DNA of 64,000 nucleotides from Curtobacterium sp. MCLR17_032. Its GTDB lineage: Bacteria > Actinomycetota > Actinomycetes > Actinomycetales > Microbacteriaceae. Location of the stretch: the NCBI RefSeq assembly GCF_003234795.2, contig NZ_CP126268.1:1364001-1428000 (forward strand). Reading direction: 5' to 3'. The notes under the pieces are model-generated. The model ran no database searches. It saw only the letters and a list, made by a program, of their open reading frames with translations, and had not been told where the DNA came from. Shown one piece after another: positions 56,011 to 64,000 of the stretch. The first letter of the stretch is position 1. Each line of letters opens with the position of its first letter. The translations under genes were made by a program, and so were the position numbers.

Positions 56011-57537
56011 TCAGACCGGCTCGCCCAGCTGTTCCGGCATCTGGAAGAACGCGAGCTCCTGCGCCACCGACTGCCGGAACGCGCGCGCCATCCGCCCCCG
56101 CAGCTCGGGGTCGGCCCGCCGCGCGAGCTCCTCGACGAGCTCCGTGGCCCGCACGCTCGAGGCCGCGAACCCCGGGTCCCCGTACGCCGTGATCCAGTCG
56201 GCGAACGGGTGCCCGACCGGAGCCGTGCCGAGCCGTTCCCCGACCCAGGCGTAGACCCGGAAGCAGGGCAGCACCGCGGCCGCGAGCACGCTGACGTCCC
56301 CGGTGCCGGCACCCTGCCGTGCCGCGTCGGCCAGGTGTGCCAGGTACCCGGCGCACACCGGGTGCACCGGGTCGTCACTGTGCGATCCGGCGAGCCGACG
56401 GTGGTGCAGGTCGCGGGCCTCAGCGGCGCAGCCCTCGCTGGCGGTCCTCCAGAACGCGGCAGCCTCCCCGGTGGACCCGGCAGCGATCGTGGCGAGATGC
56501 TGTTCGTACGCCCGCAGGTAGTGGACGTCCTGCGCCAGGTAGCCCGCGAACACTTCGGGGTCGAGCGTGCCGTCGGCCAGACCCCTAAGGAACCGGCAGT
56601 CCAGCGTCTCGTCGAGCACCTCGGCCGCGTCGACCCACCAGGCGTCGGTCCATCGTGGTGTCGGCAGGGCCGCCCGGACGAGGGCGTTGTGGTCGATCGG
56701 CCCGTGACCGCGGCCGACCTGCAGCGCGTCGGCACCGCGGAGGGCGGCGGTCAGCCAGGTCTTCGCCGACCCGACCGCCAGCTCCCAGTCGCCGTGCCGG
56801 GCGACGAGGGTGGCGATCGCACTCGACAGGGAGCACCCGGTGCCGTGCGTGTTCGTCGTCGCGACCCGGGGGCCGGTGAACACCCGGACGCTGCCGTCCG
56901 GGGCGACCAGGGCGTCGTCCGAGCTCGGCCCGTCGTCGTGGCCGCCCTTCGCGAGCACCCGGACGTCCCACCGTCGGGCGACGGCACGAGCAGCGTTGAT
57001 GCCGTCGGTCGTGATGCCGTCGATCGTGGTGCCGTCGGTCGACGCCGCGCCCGCCAGCTGGGCGAGGACCCGGAGTTCGTCGCGGTTCGGCGTGACCAGG
57101 TCGGCGAGGGCGAACAACTCCGTCATCGCGGACTCGGCATCCGTGTCGAGCAGCCGGTCGCCGCTCGTCGCCACCATCACCGGGTCGACCACCACCCACG
57201 CCGGCCGGTGTGCCCGGAGCCAGTCGACGACGACCCGCACCACCTCGGCCGTGCCGAGCATCCCGGTCTTCACCGCGTCGATCGTCACGTCGTCCGACAC
57301 CGCGTCGAGCTGCTGCCGGAGGAACACCGCGTCGGGGACGTGCACCGACCGGACCCCGACGGTGTCCTGCGCGACCAGTGCCGTGACGACCGCCATGCCG
57401 TACCCGTCGTGCGCCGCGATCGACTTGAGGTCCGCCTGCACCCCGGCACCACCCGTCGGGTCCGTGCCGGCGATGCTGAGCACCCGCGGCAGCGGCGCAA
57501 CCGGAACACCTGCGCCCACGCCTGCGCTCCCGCTCAC
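56011..57537 (-). CDS. thiD: Fused ThiD-TenA (HMP-P kinase / thiaminase II-like)
   Basis: A 508-residue fusion. The N-terminal half is hydroxymethylpyrimidine (phosphate) kinase: RVLSIAGTDPTGGAGVQADLKSIAAHDGYGMAVVTALVAQ, DPVMVATSGDRLLD, LVTPNRDELRVL and HGTGCSLSSAIATLVARHGD. From about residue 290 a TenA domain follows, with AGYLAQDVHYLRAYEQHLATIA, a catalytic cysteine C425 in VLPCFRVYAWVGERLG, and DWITAYGDPGFAASSVRATELVEEL. ThiD phosphorylates HMP; TenA salvages pyrimidine from degraded thiamin. The GTG at 57537 overlaps the thiE stop as GTGA, giving strict coupling. The region DGTTIDGITTDGIN is a small internal repeat in ThiD. Confidence 0.92.
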   Translation of the reverse strand: MSGSAGVGAGVPVAPLPRVLSIAGTDPTGGAGVQADLKSIAAHDGYGMAVVTALVAQDTVGVRSVHVPDAVFLRQQLDAVSDDVTIDAVKTGMLGTAEVVRVVVDWLRAHRPAWVVVDPVMVATSGDRLLDTDAESAMTELFALADLVTPNRDELRVLAQLAGAASTDGTTIDGITTDGINAARAVARRWDVRVLAKGGHDDGPSSDDALVAPDGSVRVFTGPRVATTNTHGTGCSLSSAIATLVARHGDWELAVGSAKTWLTAALRGADALQVGRGHGPIDHNALVRAALPTPRWTDAWWVDAAEVLDETLDCRFLRGLADGTLDPEVFAGYLAQDVHYLRAYEQHLATIAAGSTGEAAAFWRTASEGCAAEARDLHHRRLAGSHSDDPVHPVCAGYLAHLADAARQGAGTGDVSVLAAAVLPCFRVYAWVGERLGTAPVGHPFADWITAYGDPGFAASSVRATELVEELARRADPELRGRMARAFRQSVAQELAFFQMPEQLGEPV

Positions 57538-58199
57538 CGTCCCGCTCCGTCCCACGCCGCCACGAACGCCCGAGCGGCAGCGCCCGGGTCCGGCGCCGCA
57601 CAGATCCCCGACACGACGGCGACACCTGCGGCCCCGGCCTGCCGGAGCGGTCCGACGTCGTCGAGGGTCACGCCACCGATGCCGACGCACGGCACGGTCG
57701 TCGTCGCCGCGAGCCGTCCGAACCCGGCGACGCCGAGCGCCGGCGGGTGGTCCGGCTTCGTGCTGGTCGGGTGCACCACCCCGACTCCGAGCAGGTCGAC
57801 CGACCCGGCGGGCATCGTCGCGACCTCCACCAGGTGCCGCGTCGTGTTCGCCGTCAGCCCGACGTGGGCGTCCGGGCCGAGCAGTGCACGGGCGGCGCTC
57901 GCCGGGACGTCCGACTGCCCGAGGTGCACACCGGCCACCCGGTGTCCCGCGTGCCGAGCGGCCAGGGCGACGTCGAGCCGGTCGTCCACGACCACCAGCG
58001 CCCGGTCGCCCACCGCATCGGCCACGGCGGCGGTGAGTGCCAGCAGGTCCCGAGCCGACGCGGTCTTGTCACGCACCTGCACGATCCGCACCCCGGCACC
58101 GACCGCGGCCCGGACCACGCCGAGCACCCCGTGCCCGTGGCGTTCCGCCATCGCGGAGTCGGTCACCAGGTAGACGCCGAAGTCGTCCGTGCCGGGCAT
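57534..58199 (-). CDS. thiE: Thiamine-phosphate synthase ThiE
   Basis: A 221-residue TIM-barrel enzyme. It contains YLVTDSAMAE, VRIVQVRDKTASARDLLALTAAVADAV, LVVVDDRLDVALAARHAGHRVAGVHLGQSDVPASAARALLG, ANTTRHLVEV, LLGVGVVHPTSTKPD and CVGIGGVTLDDVGPLRQAGAAGVAVVSGICAA, all as in ThiE. It joins thiazole phosphate with HMP pyrophosphate to give thiamine phosphate. It starts with ATG at 58199, which shares one base with the thiM stop, and ends overlapping thiD/tenA; so thiM, thiE and thiD/tenA are translationally linked. Confidence 0.93.
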   Translation of the reverse strand: MPGTDDFGVYLVTDSAMAERHGHGVLGVVRAAVGAGVRIVQVRDKTASARDLLALTAAVADAVGDRALVVVDDRLDVALAARHAGHRVAGVHLGQSDVPASAARALLGPDAHVGLTANTTRHLVEVATMPAGSVDLLGVGVVHPTSTKPDHPPALGVAGFGRLAATTTVPCVGIGGVTLDDVGPLRQAGAAGVAVVSGICAAPDPGAAARAFVAAWDGAGR

Positions 58200-59068
58200 C
58201 AGGCGGCCCCGCCGGCGATGCCGAGGACGGCCGCAGCCGACGTGTCGGCGGTGATCCGGGCCTCCCGGACGACGTCCTCCGGGCTCAGCGAGGCGAGCCG
58301 GTCGAGGAACAGCGGCTGGAAGGTACCGGGGCCACCGGCGTCGCGCGCCGCCAGCTCGGCGGCGATCGTGTGCACCGCCGTCGCAGCGACGGCCGCGTCC
58401 AGCGGACTGCCGGGGGAGACCGCCGCGAAGGCCGCCACGACCGCGCCGAGCGCGCACCCGCCGCCTGTGATCCGGGTGAGGAGCTCCGTACCGTTCGCGA
58501 CCCGTACCAGCCCGCTCGGCGCCACCAGCAGGTCGACCGGACCCGAGACGGCGACGGCCCCGACCGTGTCAGCCCGGACGGCCGCGACCGCGGCGTCGTG
58601 CGCGTCCTCCGTCCCGACGGTGCTGTCGACACCACGACCGCCCGCCGAGGCGCCGAGGACCGCGAGCACCTCCGACGCGTTCCCCCGGAGGACCGTGGGC
58701 CGGAGTGCGAGCAGGTCACGCGCCAGCGCGGTCCGGACCGGCAACGACCCCACTGCCACCGGATCGAGGACCCACGGCGTCCCCGCGACCACGGCGGCGG
58801 CCGCGGCCTCCAGCGAGGCGACGCGCGGCTCGGCGTGCGGGGTGCCGGTGTTGACGAGCAGCCCGTCCGCGACGCCGGCGAACGGCCCCGCCTCGGTCGG
58901 CACGTCGACCATCGCGGCCGACGCCCCCAGCGCGAGCAGCACGTTCGCGGTGACGTTCTGCACCACCGTGTTCGTGATGCACTGCACCAGCGGCGCCCGG
59001 GTGCGGACGGCCTCCAGCAGGTCGGCGGTTCGGTGGGCCCAGTCGATCGTGGGCGCAGCGTTCTCCAT
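58199..59068 (-). CDS. thiM: Hydroxyethylthiazole kinase ThiM
   Basis: A 289-residue thiazole kinase, first gene of the operon. It has [69 protein letters not shown], and [17 protein letters not shown], all characteristic of ThiM. It phosphorylates 4-methyl-5-(2-hydroxyethyl)thiazole, i.e. salvage. De novo genes thiC and thiG are not in the window. The ATG at 59068 is downstream of AAGGGAT, which is itself the last segment of a TPP riboswitch, so translation is directly controlled by thiamine pyrophosphate. The gene ends with a TGATG overlap with thiE. Confidence 0.93.
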   Translation of the reverse strand: MENAAPTIDWAHRTADLLEAVRTRAPLVQCITNTVVQNVTANVLLALGASAAMVDVPTEAGPFAGVADGLLVNTGTPHAEPRVASLEAAAAAVVAGTPWVLDPVAVGSLPVRTALARDLLALRPTVLRGNASEVLAVLGASAGGRGVDSTVGTEDAHDAAVAAVRADTVGAVAVSGPVDLLVAPSGLVRVANGTELLTRITGGGCALGAVVAAFAAVSPGSPLDAAVAATAVHTIAAELAARDAGGPGTFQPLFLDRLASLSPEDVVREARITADTSAAAVLGIAGGAA

Positions 59069-59074
59069 GGACGA

Positions 59075-59152
59075 TCCCTTCGCGAGTACGAGCTCGAGCA
59101 GGTTCGACGGGTGTGATCTCAGCCGCTCGGATGCGGCACCCCGTGTCTCGGT
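59075..59152 (-). promoter_or_regulatory. TPP riboswitch (THI element)
   Basis: The minus-strand leader of thiM carries the conserved THI-box order: ACACGGGGTGCC, a variable stem, CTGAGATCACACCCGTCGAACCTG (split: CTGAGA and ACCCGTCGAACCTG), then CTCGTACTCGCGAAGGGA. The last block overlaps the Shine-Dalgarno of thiM about 6 bases from the ATG. TPP binding is therefore expected to hide the ribosome site, the usual mechanism in GC-rich bacteria. Confidence 0.92.
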
Positions 59153-59220
59153 CGACACCGTACACGCATCGGCACCGACGTCCAGGGGCTCCTGACGGAC
59201 GTTTGTGGAAGGGTGGACAC

Positions 59221-60168
59221 GTGGACGACGAACGACGGACCGCGACCCCTGCCGGACCGCCACCCGGACCCCCCTCCGGCCCCCGCGACCCGGGCGACGC
59301 CTGGGCGTACGGCGCAGACGGCACAAAGGCCTGGGGCCGCTTCGGCGCCGCCGGCCTGCTCGTCGACGACGGACACGGCCGCGTCCTGCTGCAGCACCGC
59401 GTCGAGTGGAGCCACCACGGCGACACCTGGGGCATCCCCGGCGGCGCCCGCCACCAGCACGAGGACCCCGTCACCGCCGCCCTCCGCGAGTCCGCCGAGG
59501 AAGCCGGCGTCCCCGACGACGCCGTCGACCTCCGCCACACCGCCGTCCTCGACCTCGGGTTCTGGACGTACACGACCGTCGTGGGGCGCGCCTCCCGGCC
59601 CTTCGAACCCGTGATGGCCGACCGCGAGAGCCTCGCCCTGGCCTGGGTCCCCGTCGCCGACGTCGACGCGCTCGACCTGCATCCCGGCTTCGGCCGCTCC
59701 TGGGCGGCCCTCCGCGCCACCCTCGACCGCACCCCGCACGTCGTCGTCGACGCCGCCAACGTCGTCGGCAGCGTCGCCGACGGCTGGTGGAAGGACCGCG
59801 CCGGCGCCGCCACCCGACTCGTGGAGCAGGTCCGCGCGCTCGCCGCGGCCGGCGTCCCCGCGACCGCGCTCGACCTGCCGTCGACCGCCTGGTGGCCGCG
59901 CTGGACCGTCGTGCTCGAGGGGGAGGCCCGCAGCGCGACCACGGAGCCGGCACCGTCCGCCCCGCGGCCGGGTCTGCCGCCGGTGACGATCGACCGGGCG
60001 GCGGCGTCCGGTGACGACGCGGTGGTCGCTGCCGTCGAGGCGGCCGTCGCCGCGGGGGACGCGCCGGTCGTCGTGGTGACCGCCGACCGTGGCCTGCGGG
60101 ACCGGGTGCAGGCGCTCGGCGCCGACGTCCGCGGCCCGGGTTGGTTGCGGGAGCTGCTGCCGGACTGA
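59221..60168 (+). CDS. Nudix hydrolase fused to an NYN/PIN-like domain
   Basis: A 315-residue protein. Residues about 35-165 are a Nudix domain with a perfect box ([23 protein letters not shown], about residues 75-97), preceded by [21 protein letters not shown]. From about residue 172 a second domain begins [12 protein letters not shown] (first aspartate D177) and ends [23 protein letters not shown] (D289), as expected for an NYN/PIN-like nuclease fold. The fusion suggests hydrolysis of a modified nucleotide or RNA cap-like end, with RNA cleavage. GTG at 59221, preceded by GGAAGGGTGGACAC. Divergent from the thi operon. Confidence 0.8.
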   Translation: MDDERRTATPAGPPPGPPSGPRDPGDAWAYGADGTKAWGRFGAAGLLVDDGHGRVLLQHRVEWSHHGDTWGIPGGARHQHEDPVTAALRESAEEAGVPDDAVDLRHTAVLDLGFWTYTTVVGRASRPFEPVMADRESLALAWVPVADVDALDLHPGFGRSWAALRATLDRTPHVVVDAANVVGSVADGWWKDRAGAATRLVEQVRALAAAGVPATALDLPSTAWWPRWTVVLEGEARSATTEPAPSAPRPGLPPVTIDRAAASGDDAVVAAVEAAVAAGDAPVVVVTADRGLRDRVQALGADVRGPGWLRELLPD

Positions 60169-60347
60169 CTCCGACCGGTCCAACTCCGGCCCGTCGCTGT
60201 CCCTAGCCGGCCTGATCCTGTCCGGACTGCGCCTTCCGTCTCGCCGACGGCGCGCCGATCGGATGGTCGCCGGTCGGCCGACCCGAGCGTCCGCTCCTGC
60301 CACTACAGTGGCGAGCACGTCGACGACGACGCTCAGGAGGTTCCCCC

Positions 60348-61094
60348 ATGGAACGGATCACCAAGGCCGACGACCGGGTGCACCGGCCTGCCGGGCCGTG
60401 GACCCCCACCGTGCACCGCTTGCTGACGCACCTGCACGAGCAGGGTTTCGTCGCGGCCCCCGCCCCGATCGCCCTCGGCGCACAGCTCGAGACCGTGACG
60501 TTCGTCCCCGGCGAGGCGGGCGAGTACCCCTGGACCGCGGACGTCGCGAGCGAGGCCGCCCTCGTCACGACCGCACGCCTGCTGCGGCAGTTCCACGACG
60601 CTGCCGCCTCGTTCCCGCGTGACGACACGACCGACGTCTGGTCGCAGGCCGAGCGGCTGCCGGTCGAGACCATCGTGCACGGCGACTTCGCCCCGTACAA
60701 CGTCGTCTACGACGGCATCGCGGCGGTCGGCGTGATCGACTTCGACACGGCGCACCCCGGCCCGCGGGTCTGGGACGTCGCCAGTGCCGTGTACCGGTTC
60801 GCCCCGTTCACCAGCAGTGTCGACGAGGGCGGGCCCGTGCCCGAGTTCACCGACCGGGTGACCCGCGCCGCCGAGTTCTGCCGCGCGTACGGTCTGGACG
60901 CCCGCTCCCGCAGCGTGCTCGTCGAGACGATGACGTCGAGCCTGGTGGCCCTCGTCACGACGATCGACACCGAGGCGGCGGCGGGCAACCCGAAGTTCGT
61001 CAGCGACCTGGCCCACGGGCACGCGGAGCTCTACCGCGCCGACGTCGCCTGGCTCGAGGAGCACGCGGACGCGATCACGGCAGCGCTGGTCTGA
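60348..61094 (+). CDS. Aminoglycoside phosphotransferase-family (APH) kinase
   Basis: A 248-residue protein of the APH/choline kinase family. It carries TVTFVPGEAGEYPW, ETIVHGDFAPYNVVYDG (catalytic Brenner-type HGDxxxxN) and GVIDFDTAHPGPRVWDVASAVYRFAP (metal DFD). The shorter N-lobe lacks an obvious P-loop Lys. Substrate unknown; related proteins phosphorylate sugars, choline or amino compounds. The ATG follows GGAGGTTCCCCC. A CACTACAGTGG stretch 41 bases upstream could hold the -10 element. No gene was found in the 180 bases before it. Confidence 0.85.
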   Translation: MERITKADDRVHRPAGPWTPTVHRLLTHLHEQGFVAAPAPIALGAQLETVTFVPGEAGEYPWTADVASEAALVTTARLLRQFHDAAASFPRDDTTDVWSQAERLPVETIVHGDFAPYNVVYDGIAAVGVIDFDTAHPGPRVWDVASAVYRFAPFTSSVDEGGPVPEFTDRVTRAAEFCRAYGLDARSRSVLVETMTSSLVALVTTIDTEAAAGNPKFVSDLAHGHAELYRADVAWLEEHADAITAALV

Positions 61095-61130
61095 CCACTC
61101 CGGAGTGGTCCGGCCGCACGGCGTGGTCAG
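61091..61130 (+). terminator. Hairpins at the end of the APH-like gene
   Basis: GACCACTCCGGAGTGGTC (61093-61110) is a perfect 18-base palindrome starting within the stop codon. CTGACCAC (61091-61098) can alternatively pair with GTGGTCAG (61123-61130). The two foldings are mutually exclusive and either could terminate transcription. Confidence 0.6.
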
Positions 61131-61203
61131 ACGGCTCTGCTCAGCAGCCGCCCAGCCCGCTCGCGGCGGACACCGACCCCGTGTCGGGTAGCGTTCCAGG
61201 GCC

Positions 61204-62145
61204 ATGACCGACAGCCCGGCCGACGCCACCCCGTACGAAGTCCTCGGCGTCCCCGCGAGCGCCGACGACGAGACCCTCCGCCGCGCCTACCGTCGAGCCG
61301 CGCGCGAGAGCCACCCCGACCTCGGCGGCGACGCGCAGCACTTCCGCCGGGTGCAGGTCGCGTGGGAGCTGATCGGCACCCCGGCCGCCCGCCGCGCCTA
61401 CGACACCGGCGCGGTCCGTCCCGGTTCGTCGTCCGCACCGTCCGGGTCGGCGGCCTGGAGGAGCGGTGCCGGTCGCGACGACTACGCACCGCCCACAGCG
61501 CGTCGCGACTCCCGCCCGCGAGCCCGGTCGCACGGCCACCCCGGCGGTCGGTCGCGCGAGGTCTTCCTGGCAGCCGAGCGCGAGTGGGTCGGACTCGGCG
61601 ACCCGATCGAGGACCCCTACGACCCCGCCCTGGTCCGCTCGGCACCGCGGTCCGTCCGACGGCTGCTCGGCGAGGCACTGGCCGAGGAGGCCACCGCTGC
61701 GATCATCGCGGACATGGGCATCGGCGTGACGGTGTGGCACGACCTGGACGCCGGCGCCGAGGGCAAGCTCGACCACGCCGTCCTCACCCCGACCGGGCTC
61801 TGGGCCGTCGAGTCCATCGACTGGGGCGGTCCGGTGCTGATCGAACACGGCGAGGTCGTCGGCGAGACGCTCGAGCCGGGGGAGCGCCCGGTCAAGGAAC
61901 TCGTCCGCGCCGCCCGTGCCGTGCAGAAGCAGACCCGGGTGCGCTTCACCGGGCGGCTGCTCGTCGTGCCGGACTCCGCGGTGGACGAGGACGTCGAACT
62001 CATCGGCACGCCCCGGAAGCCAACGGCCCTGATCGTCCGACGGAGTGCGCTCGTGCAGGTGCTCGCCGGCAACTGGTCGCCCGAGGGCTCGGTCGACGTC
62101 TTCGCGATCCGCGACCGCCTGCAGCAGACCGTCCGCTTCGTCTGA
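61204..62145 (+). CDS. J-domain protein with NERD-like C-terminal domain
   Basis: A 313-residue protein. Residues 9-70 form a J domain: PYEVLGVPASADDETLRRAYRRAARESHPDLGGDAQHFRRVQVAWELIGTPAARRAYD with the HPD motif at 37-39. A Ser/Gly/Arg-rich linker follows. The C-terminal part (about residues 115-310) has AIIADMGIGVTVWHDLDAGAEGKLDHAVLTPTGLWAVESIDWGGPV, resembling the nuclease-related NERD domain. Its active-site pattern is weak (D in KLDHAVL, E in VES). J domains activate DnaK; the fusion suggests a chaperone-linked role in nucleic-acid or stress handling. ATG at 61204. Confidence 0.75.
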   Translation: MTDSPADATPYEVLGVPASADDETLRRAYRRAARESHPDLGGDAQHFRRVQVAWELIGTPAARRAYDTGAVRPGSSSAPSGSAAWRSGAGRDDYAPPTARRDSRPRARSHGHPGGRSREVFLAAEREWVGLGDPIEDPYDPALVRSAPRSVRRLLGEALAEEATAAIIADMGIGVTVWHDLDAGAEGKLDHAVLTPTGLWAVESIDWGGPVLIEHGEVVGETLEPGERPVKELVRAARAVQKQTRVRFTGRLLVVPDSAVDEDVELIGTPRKPTALIVRRSALVQVLAGNWSPEGSVDVFAIRDRLQQTVRFV

Positions 62146-62169
62146 CCCGGGTGGTCGGCGGGACGCCGG

Positions 62170-62532
62170 TCAGTACCCGCGGAGCTTCTCGAGGTCGCGG
62201 CGCTCCCGCTTGCTCGGACGCCCGGCGCCGCGCTCGCGGATCGGGACGAAGCCGGCCTCCTCGGGAGGGAGCCGAGGCGGGGTGTTGTCCTCGAGGTGCT
62301 TCGCCGCCTCGGTCGCACCGACGCGCTTGAGGATGATGCTCTTCACGACGACGATCCGGTCGAACCCGGCCTGACGCACCCGGACCTCGTCCCCGGGGCC
62401 GACCGGCTGCGACGGCTTCGCCCGCTCGCCGTTGACCTTGACGTGCCCGGCCTTGCACGCCGTCGTCGCGGCGGACCGGGTCTTGGTGATCCGGACCGCC
62501 CAGATCCAGCTGTCCACCCGGGCCTTGTCCAT
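62170..62532 (-). CDS. S4-domain RNA-binding protein (HslR/RqcP type)
   Basis: A 120-residue protein that starts with an S4 domain: RVDSWIWAVRITKTRSAATTACKAGHVKVNGERAKPSQPVGPGDEVRVRQ. A basic tail ends GRPSKRERRDLEKLRGY. It matches the ribosome-associated heat shock protein Hsp15 (HslR) and RqcP family, which bind 50S-peptidyl-tRNA complexes in ribosome quality control. The ATG at 62532 begins the family N-terminus. It is divergent from the SH3 gene and convergent with the J-NERD gene. Confidence 0.9.
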   Translation of the reverse strand: MDKARVDSWIWAVRITKTRSAATTACKAGHVKVNGERAKPSQPVGPGDEVRVRQAGFDRIVVVKSIILKRVGATEAAKHLEDNTPPRLPPEEAGFVPIRERGAGRPSKRERRDLEKLRGY

Positions 62533-62621
62533 CCGGCCACCCTAGCCGCGGTGGTCGGACGGACCCCAGGCCGTCGCCAGCAGGCATCCCCGCCGCCGAC
62601 CGGCCGCCGTACCCTCGAGGC

Positions 62622-62909
62622 ATGTCCGCCGCCGACCGCGATCCCGCCGCCGCCCCGTCGCAGGCCGAGATCGCCCGAGCGCAGGCCCTCGCCGTGCTCG
62701 ACGCGGCGACGCTCGGTGACCGGCTGGTCGTCCGGGCGCACGACGGCGACGGCGCACGGGACGCCCTCGGCGACCTCACCGACCGCACCCCGGAGACCGT
62801 GACCGTCGCCACCCGCCGCGGACTCGTCACCGTCCGTCGCGCCGACGTGGTCGCCGCGAAGCCCGTCCCGCCGCCCCCGTCACCCCGACCGCGCCGGACA
62901 GCCGGGTGA
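62622..62909 (+). CDS. Rv0428c-type SH3 domain protein
   Basis: A 95-residue protein. Its central part reads LGDRLVVRAHDGDGARDALGDLTDRTPETVTVATRRGLVTVRRADVVAAKPVPPPP, a short SH3-like fold found at the N-terminus of actinobacterial GNAT proteins such as Rv0428c. Here it is alone, with no acetyltransferase attached. The final residues are Pro/Arg-rich. The stop codon TGA is the first TGA of a 17-bp tandem repeat. Its role is unknown. Confidence 0.7.
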   Translation: MSAADRDPAAAPSQAEIARAQALAVLDAATLGDRLVVRAHDGDGARDALGDLTDRTPETVTVATRRGLVTVRRADVVAAKPVPPPPSPRPRRTAG

Positions 62910-62960
62910 TCGCTCCGGCCGGCTGATCGCTGCGGCCGGGTGATCGCTCCGGCCCGGTGA
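62907..62960. repeat. 17-bp tandem repeats after the SH3-domain gene
   Basis: Units TGATCGCTCCGGCCGGC (62907-62923), TGATCGCTGCGGCCGGG (62924-62940) and TGATCGCTCCGGCCCGG (62941-62957) run head to tail, with a partial TGAT at 62958. The first TGA is the stop codon of the SH3-domain gene. It is in the 111-base gap before the last gene. Probably slippage DNA, although spacing of 17 bases is regular. Confidence 0.65.
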
Positions 62961-63020
62961 TCCGCCCCGTCCCGGCGAGCCGCTGACCCGAGGCCGCGGG
63001 CCCGCACGTAGCCTCGCAGC

Positions 63021-64000
63021 ATGCTCGTCCCCGACCCACCCGCCGCCGCTGCCGGGCAGACCGAGGACCGCACCGCCCGCGTCCGCTTCGTCCGCCCGTC
63101 CGGTTGGCGCACCGAGGAGACCGCCGGCGCCGACCTCCGGGTCCGCGGCGACGACGTCGTCCTCACCGTCCGCTCCCGTCCGAGCGACCGCGCGATCGGC
63201 GACGAGAACGCCTCGCTGCTCGAGCGGCTGCCGGGCTCGGTCGACGGGCTGCTCCTGGTGGGCTGTGACGTCTGGACCACGGCCGGCGCCCCCGCGCGTC
63301 TGGTGGAGTACGTCCGTCCCGACGAGGAGGGCGACGTCGCCGGCGCGCACCTGCTGCTCGTCACGGGCCGGCACCGCGTGGACCTGACGATCGAACGGCC
63401 CCTCGCCCGGATGACCGCCACGGACGACGTCGTCTTCGCCGTCCTCGACTCGGTCCGGGTCCTCGACCGGGTCACCGCGAGCGGGTCGCGCAGCCTCGAA
63501 CCGCTGCCGGTGCTGCTCAGCGGATCGACCCTGACCGGGCCGTCGCTCGGTGCCGATGCCGTCTCGACCCTGCAGAACCTCGCCGGTCGCCGCTGGAACC
63601 CCGCGCTCCTCCGCACCGACGGCGGTCGGGAACTCGTCGCCGCCGACCTGGTCGGCCGCTTCGGCACGGTACCGCCGGACACCGCGGCCGTCCTCGCCCC
63701 CTGGGCCGAGGGGGTGCAGCCGACCACGCTCGACCAGCACGACGACGACGGGCGGGTGACGCGCCTCCAGGCCTGGTCCGGCACCGTCGTCGACACCGGT
63801 GCCGACGGCCGGTCCGTGGTCGCGTCCGTCCCGCCGGATCGCGTGGTCGGACTGCTGGCCGGGAGGCTCGGCATCCGCCCGACGTGGACCTGGCCGTTCC
63901 GCACGTCGGTCCTGCCCGGCGACCTGCTCGACCGACGCCTGGCCGGTGGCGAGTCGACGCCTGACCTGCCCGCTGCCGTGGCCGCGGACGACCCGACCCT
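63021..64000 (+). CDS. Partial gene running off the window (unknown function)
   Basis: From the ATG at 63021 the frame stays open for 326 codons to the window end. The N-terminal part VRFVRPSGWRTEETAGADLRVRG, then DDVVLTVRSRPSDRAIGDENASLLERL, WTTAGAPARLVEYVRPDEEGDVAGAHLLLVTGRHRVDLTIERPLARMTATDDVVFAVLDSVRVLD, resembles secreted or periplasmic PsbP/DUF1795-LpqN-like modules, but no signal peptide is seen. Later sequence is beta-rich and Asp-rich and not recognised. The call is weak. Upstream gap holds only the 17-bp repeats. Confidence 0.7.
   Translation, partial: MLVPDPPAAAAGQTEDRTARVRFVRPSGWRTEETAGADLRVRGDDVVLTVRSRPSDRAIGDENASLLERLPGSVDGLLLVGCDVWTTAGAPARLVEYVRPDEEGDVAGAHLLLVTGRHRVDLTIERPLARMTATDDVVFAVLDSVRVLDRVTASGSRSLEPLPVLLSGSTLTGPSLGADAVSTLQNLAGRRWNPALLRTDGGRELVAADLVGRFGTVPPDTAAVLAPWAEGVQPTTLDQHDDDGRVTRLQAWSGTVVDTGADGRSVVASVPPDRVVGLLAGRLGIRPTWTWPFRTSVLPGDLLDRRLAGGESTPDLPAAVAADDPT

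Overview
The window is a chromosomal segment of a high-GC actinobacterium with short intergenic gaps and genes on both strands. Several products point to Microbacteriaceae, probably Curtobacterium or a close relative. These include a short-chain dehydrogenase nearly identical to levodione reductase of Leifsonia (Corynebacterium) aquatica, an MshA-like glycosyltransferase, LAXTG-type cell-wall anchored proteins, a QsdR-type regulator and a GC-rich thiMED operon under a TPP riboswitch. The genus is inferred; the actinobacterial origin is clear. No rRNA, tRNA, phage, insertion sequence or CRISPR array was recognised.

Layout. Positions 1-9000 hold a DUF4395/thioredoxin pair, small membrane and GRAM-like proteins, a large Fe-S RecB-nuclease/SF1 helicase, a GPP34-SseB-GPP34 cluster whose second GPP34 gene is frameshifted, and the levodione reductase homologue. 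Positions 9000-23400 hold a secreted HNH nuclease, an aldo/keto reductase, a SWIM-SNF2 helicase, a lipoprotein, a BLUF blue-light sensor, two amino-acid permeases, a lytic-transglycosylase-like protein, an ADP-ribosylglycohydrolase and several small unknowns. Positions 23400-30600 carry DNA-repair and thiol/redox genes: a uracil-DNA glycosylase, an mshA-like glycosyltransferase, a DUF429 protein, a stand-alone LigD-type polymerase, an ATP-dependent DNA ligase, an MBL-fold hydrolase and an azoreductase. Positions 30700-34500 encode two related LAXTG surface proteins in tandem, each followed by a strong hairpin terminator. Positions 34600-44300 hold a LysR regulator divergent from putA, a VOC protein, a lipoprotein gene interrupted by an in-frame TAG, a QsdR regulator divergent from an acyl-CoA dehydrogenase, and an S9 peptidase.

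Positions 44350-48400 include a patatin-like gene, then about 0.8 kb of non-coding DNA made of roughly 173-bp hairpin-rich repeats, then an HxlR-controlled redox cluster. Positions 48400-55950 hold an MFS exporter/LysR divergon, a Pro/Ala-rich membrane protein whose ribosome site lies in a 15-bp hairpin, an F420-reductase-like protein, GNAT, VOC, MarR and a metallophosphoesterase. Positions 56000-59200 are the thiM-thiE-thiD/tenA thiazole and pyrimidine salvage operon with its TPP riboswitch. Positions 59200-64000 hold a Nudix-NYN fusion, a phosphotransferase, a J-domain protein with a NERD-like C-terminus, an S4 RNA-binding protein, an Rv0428c-type SH3 protein and a partial gene leaving the window.

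Most functional logic is local: divergent regulator/target pairs (LysR-putA, QsdR-acyl-CoA dehydrogenase, HxlR-oxidoreductases, LysR-MFS), overlapping start/stop codons in small operons, and perfect inverted repeats between convergent genes. The least explained elements are the 173-bp repeat array, the RBS-masking 5' hairpin near 53150, the GPP34/SseB cluster, the Nudix-NYN and J-NERD fusions, and two probably broken genes (frameshift near 7960, nonsense codon at 40000).
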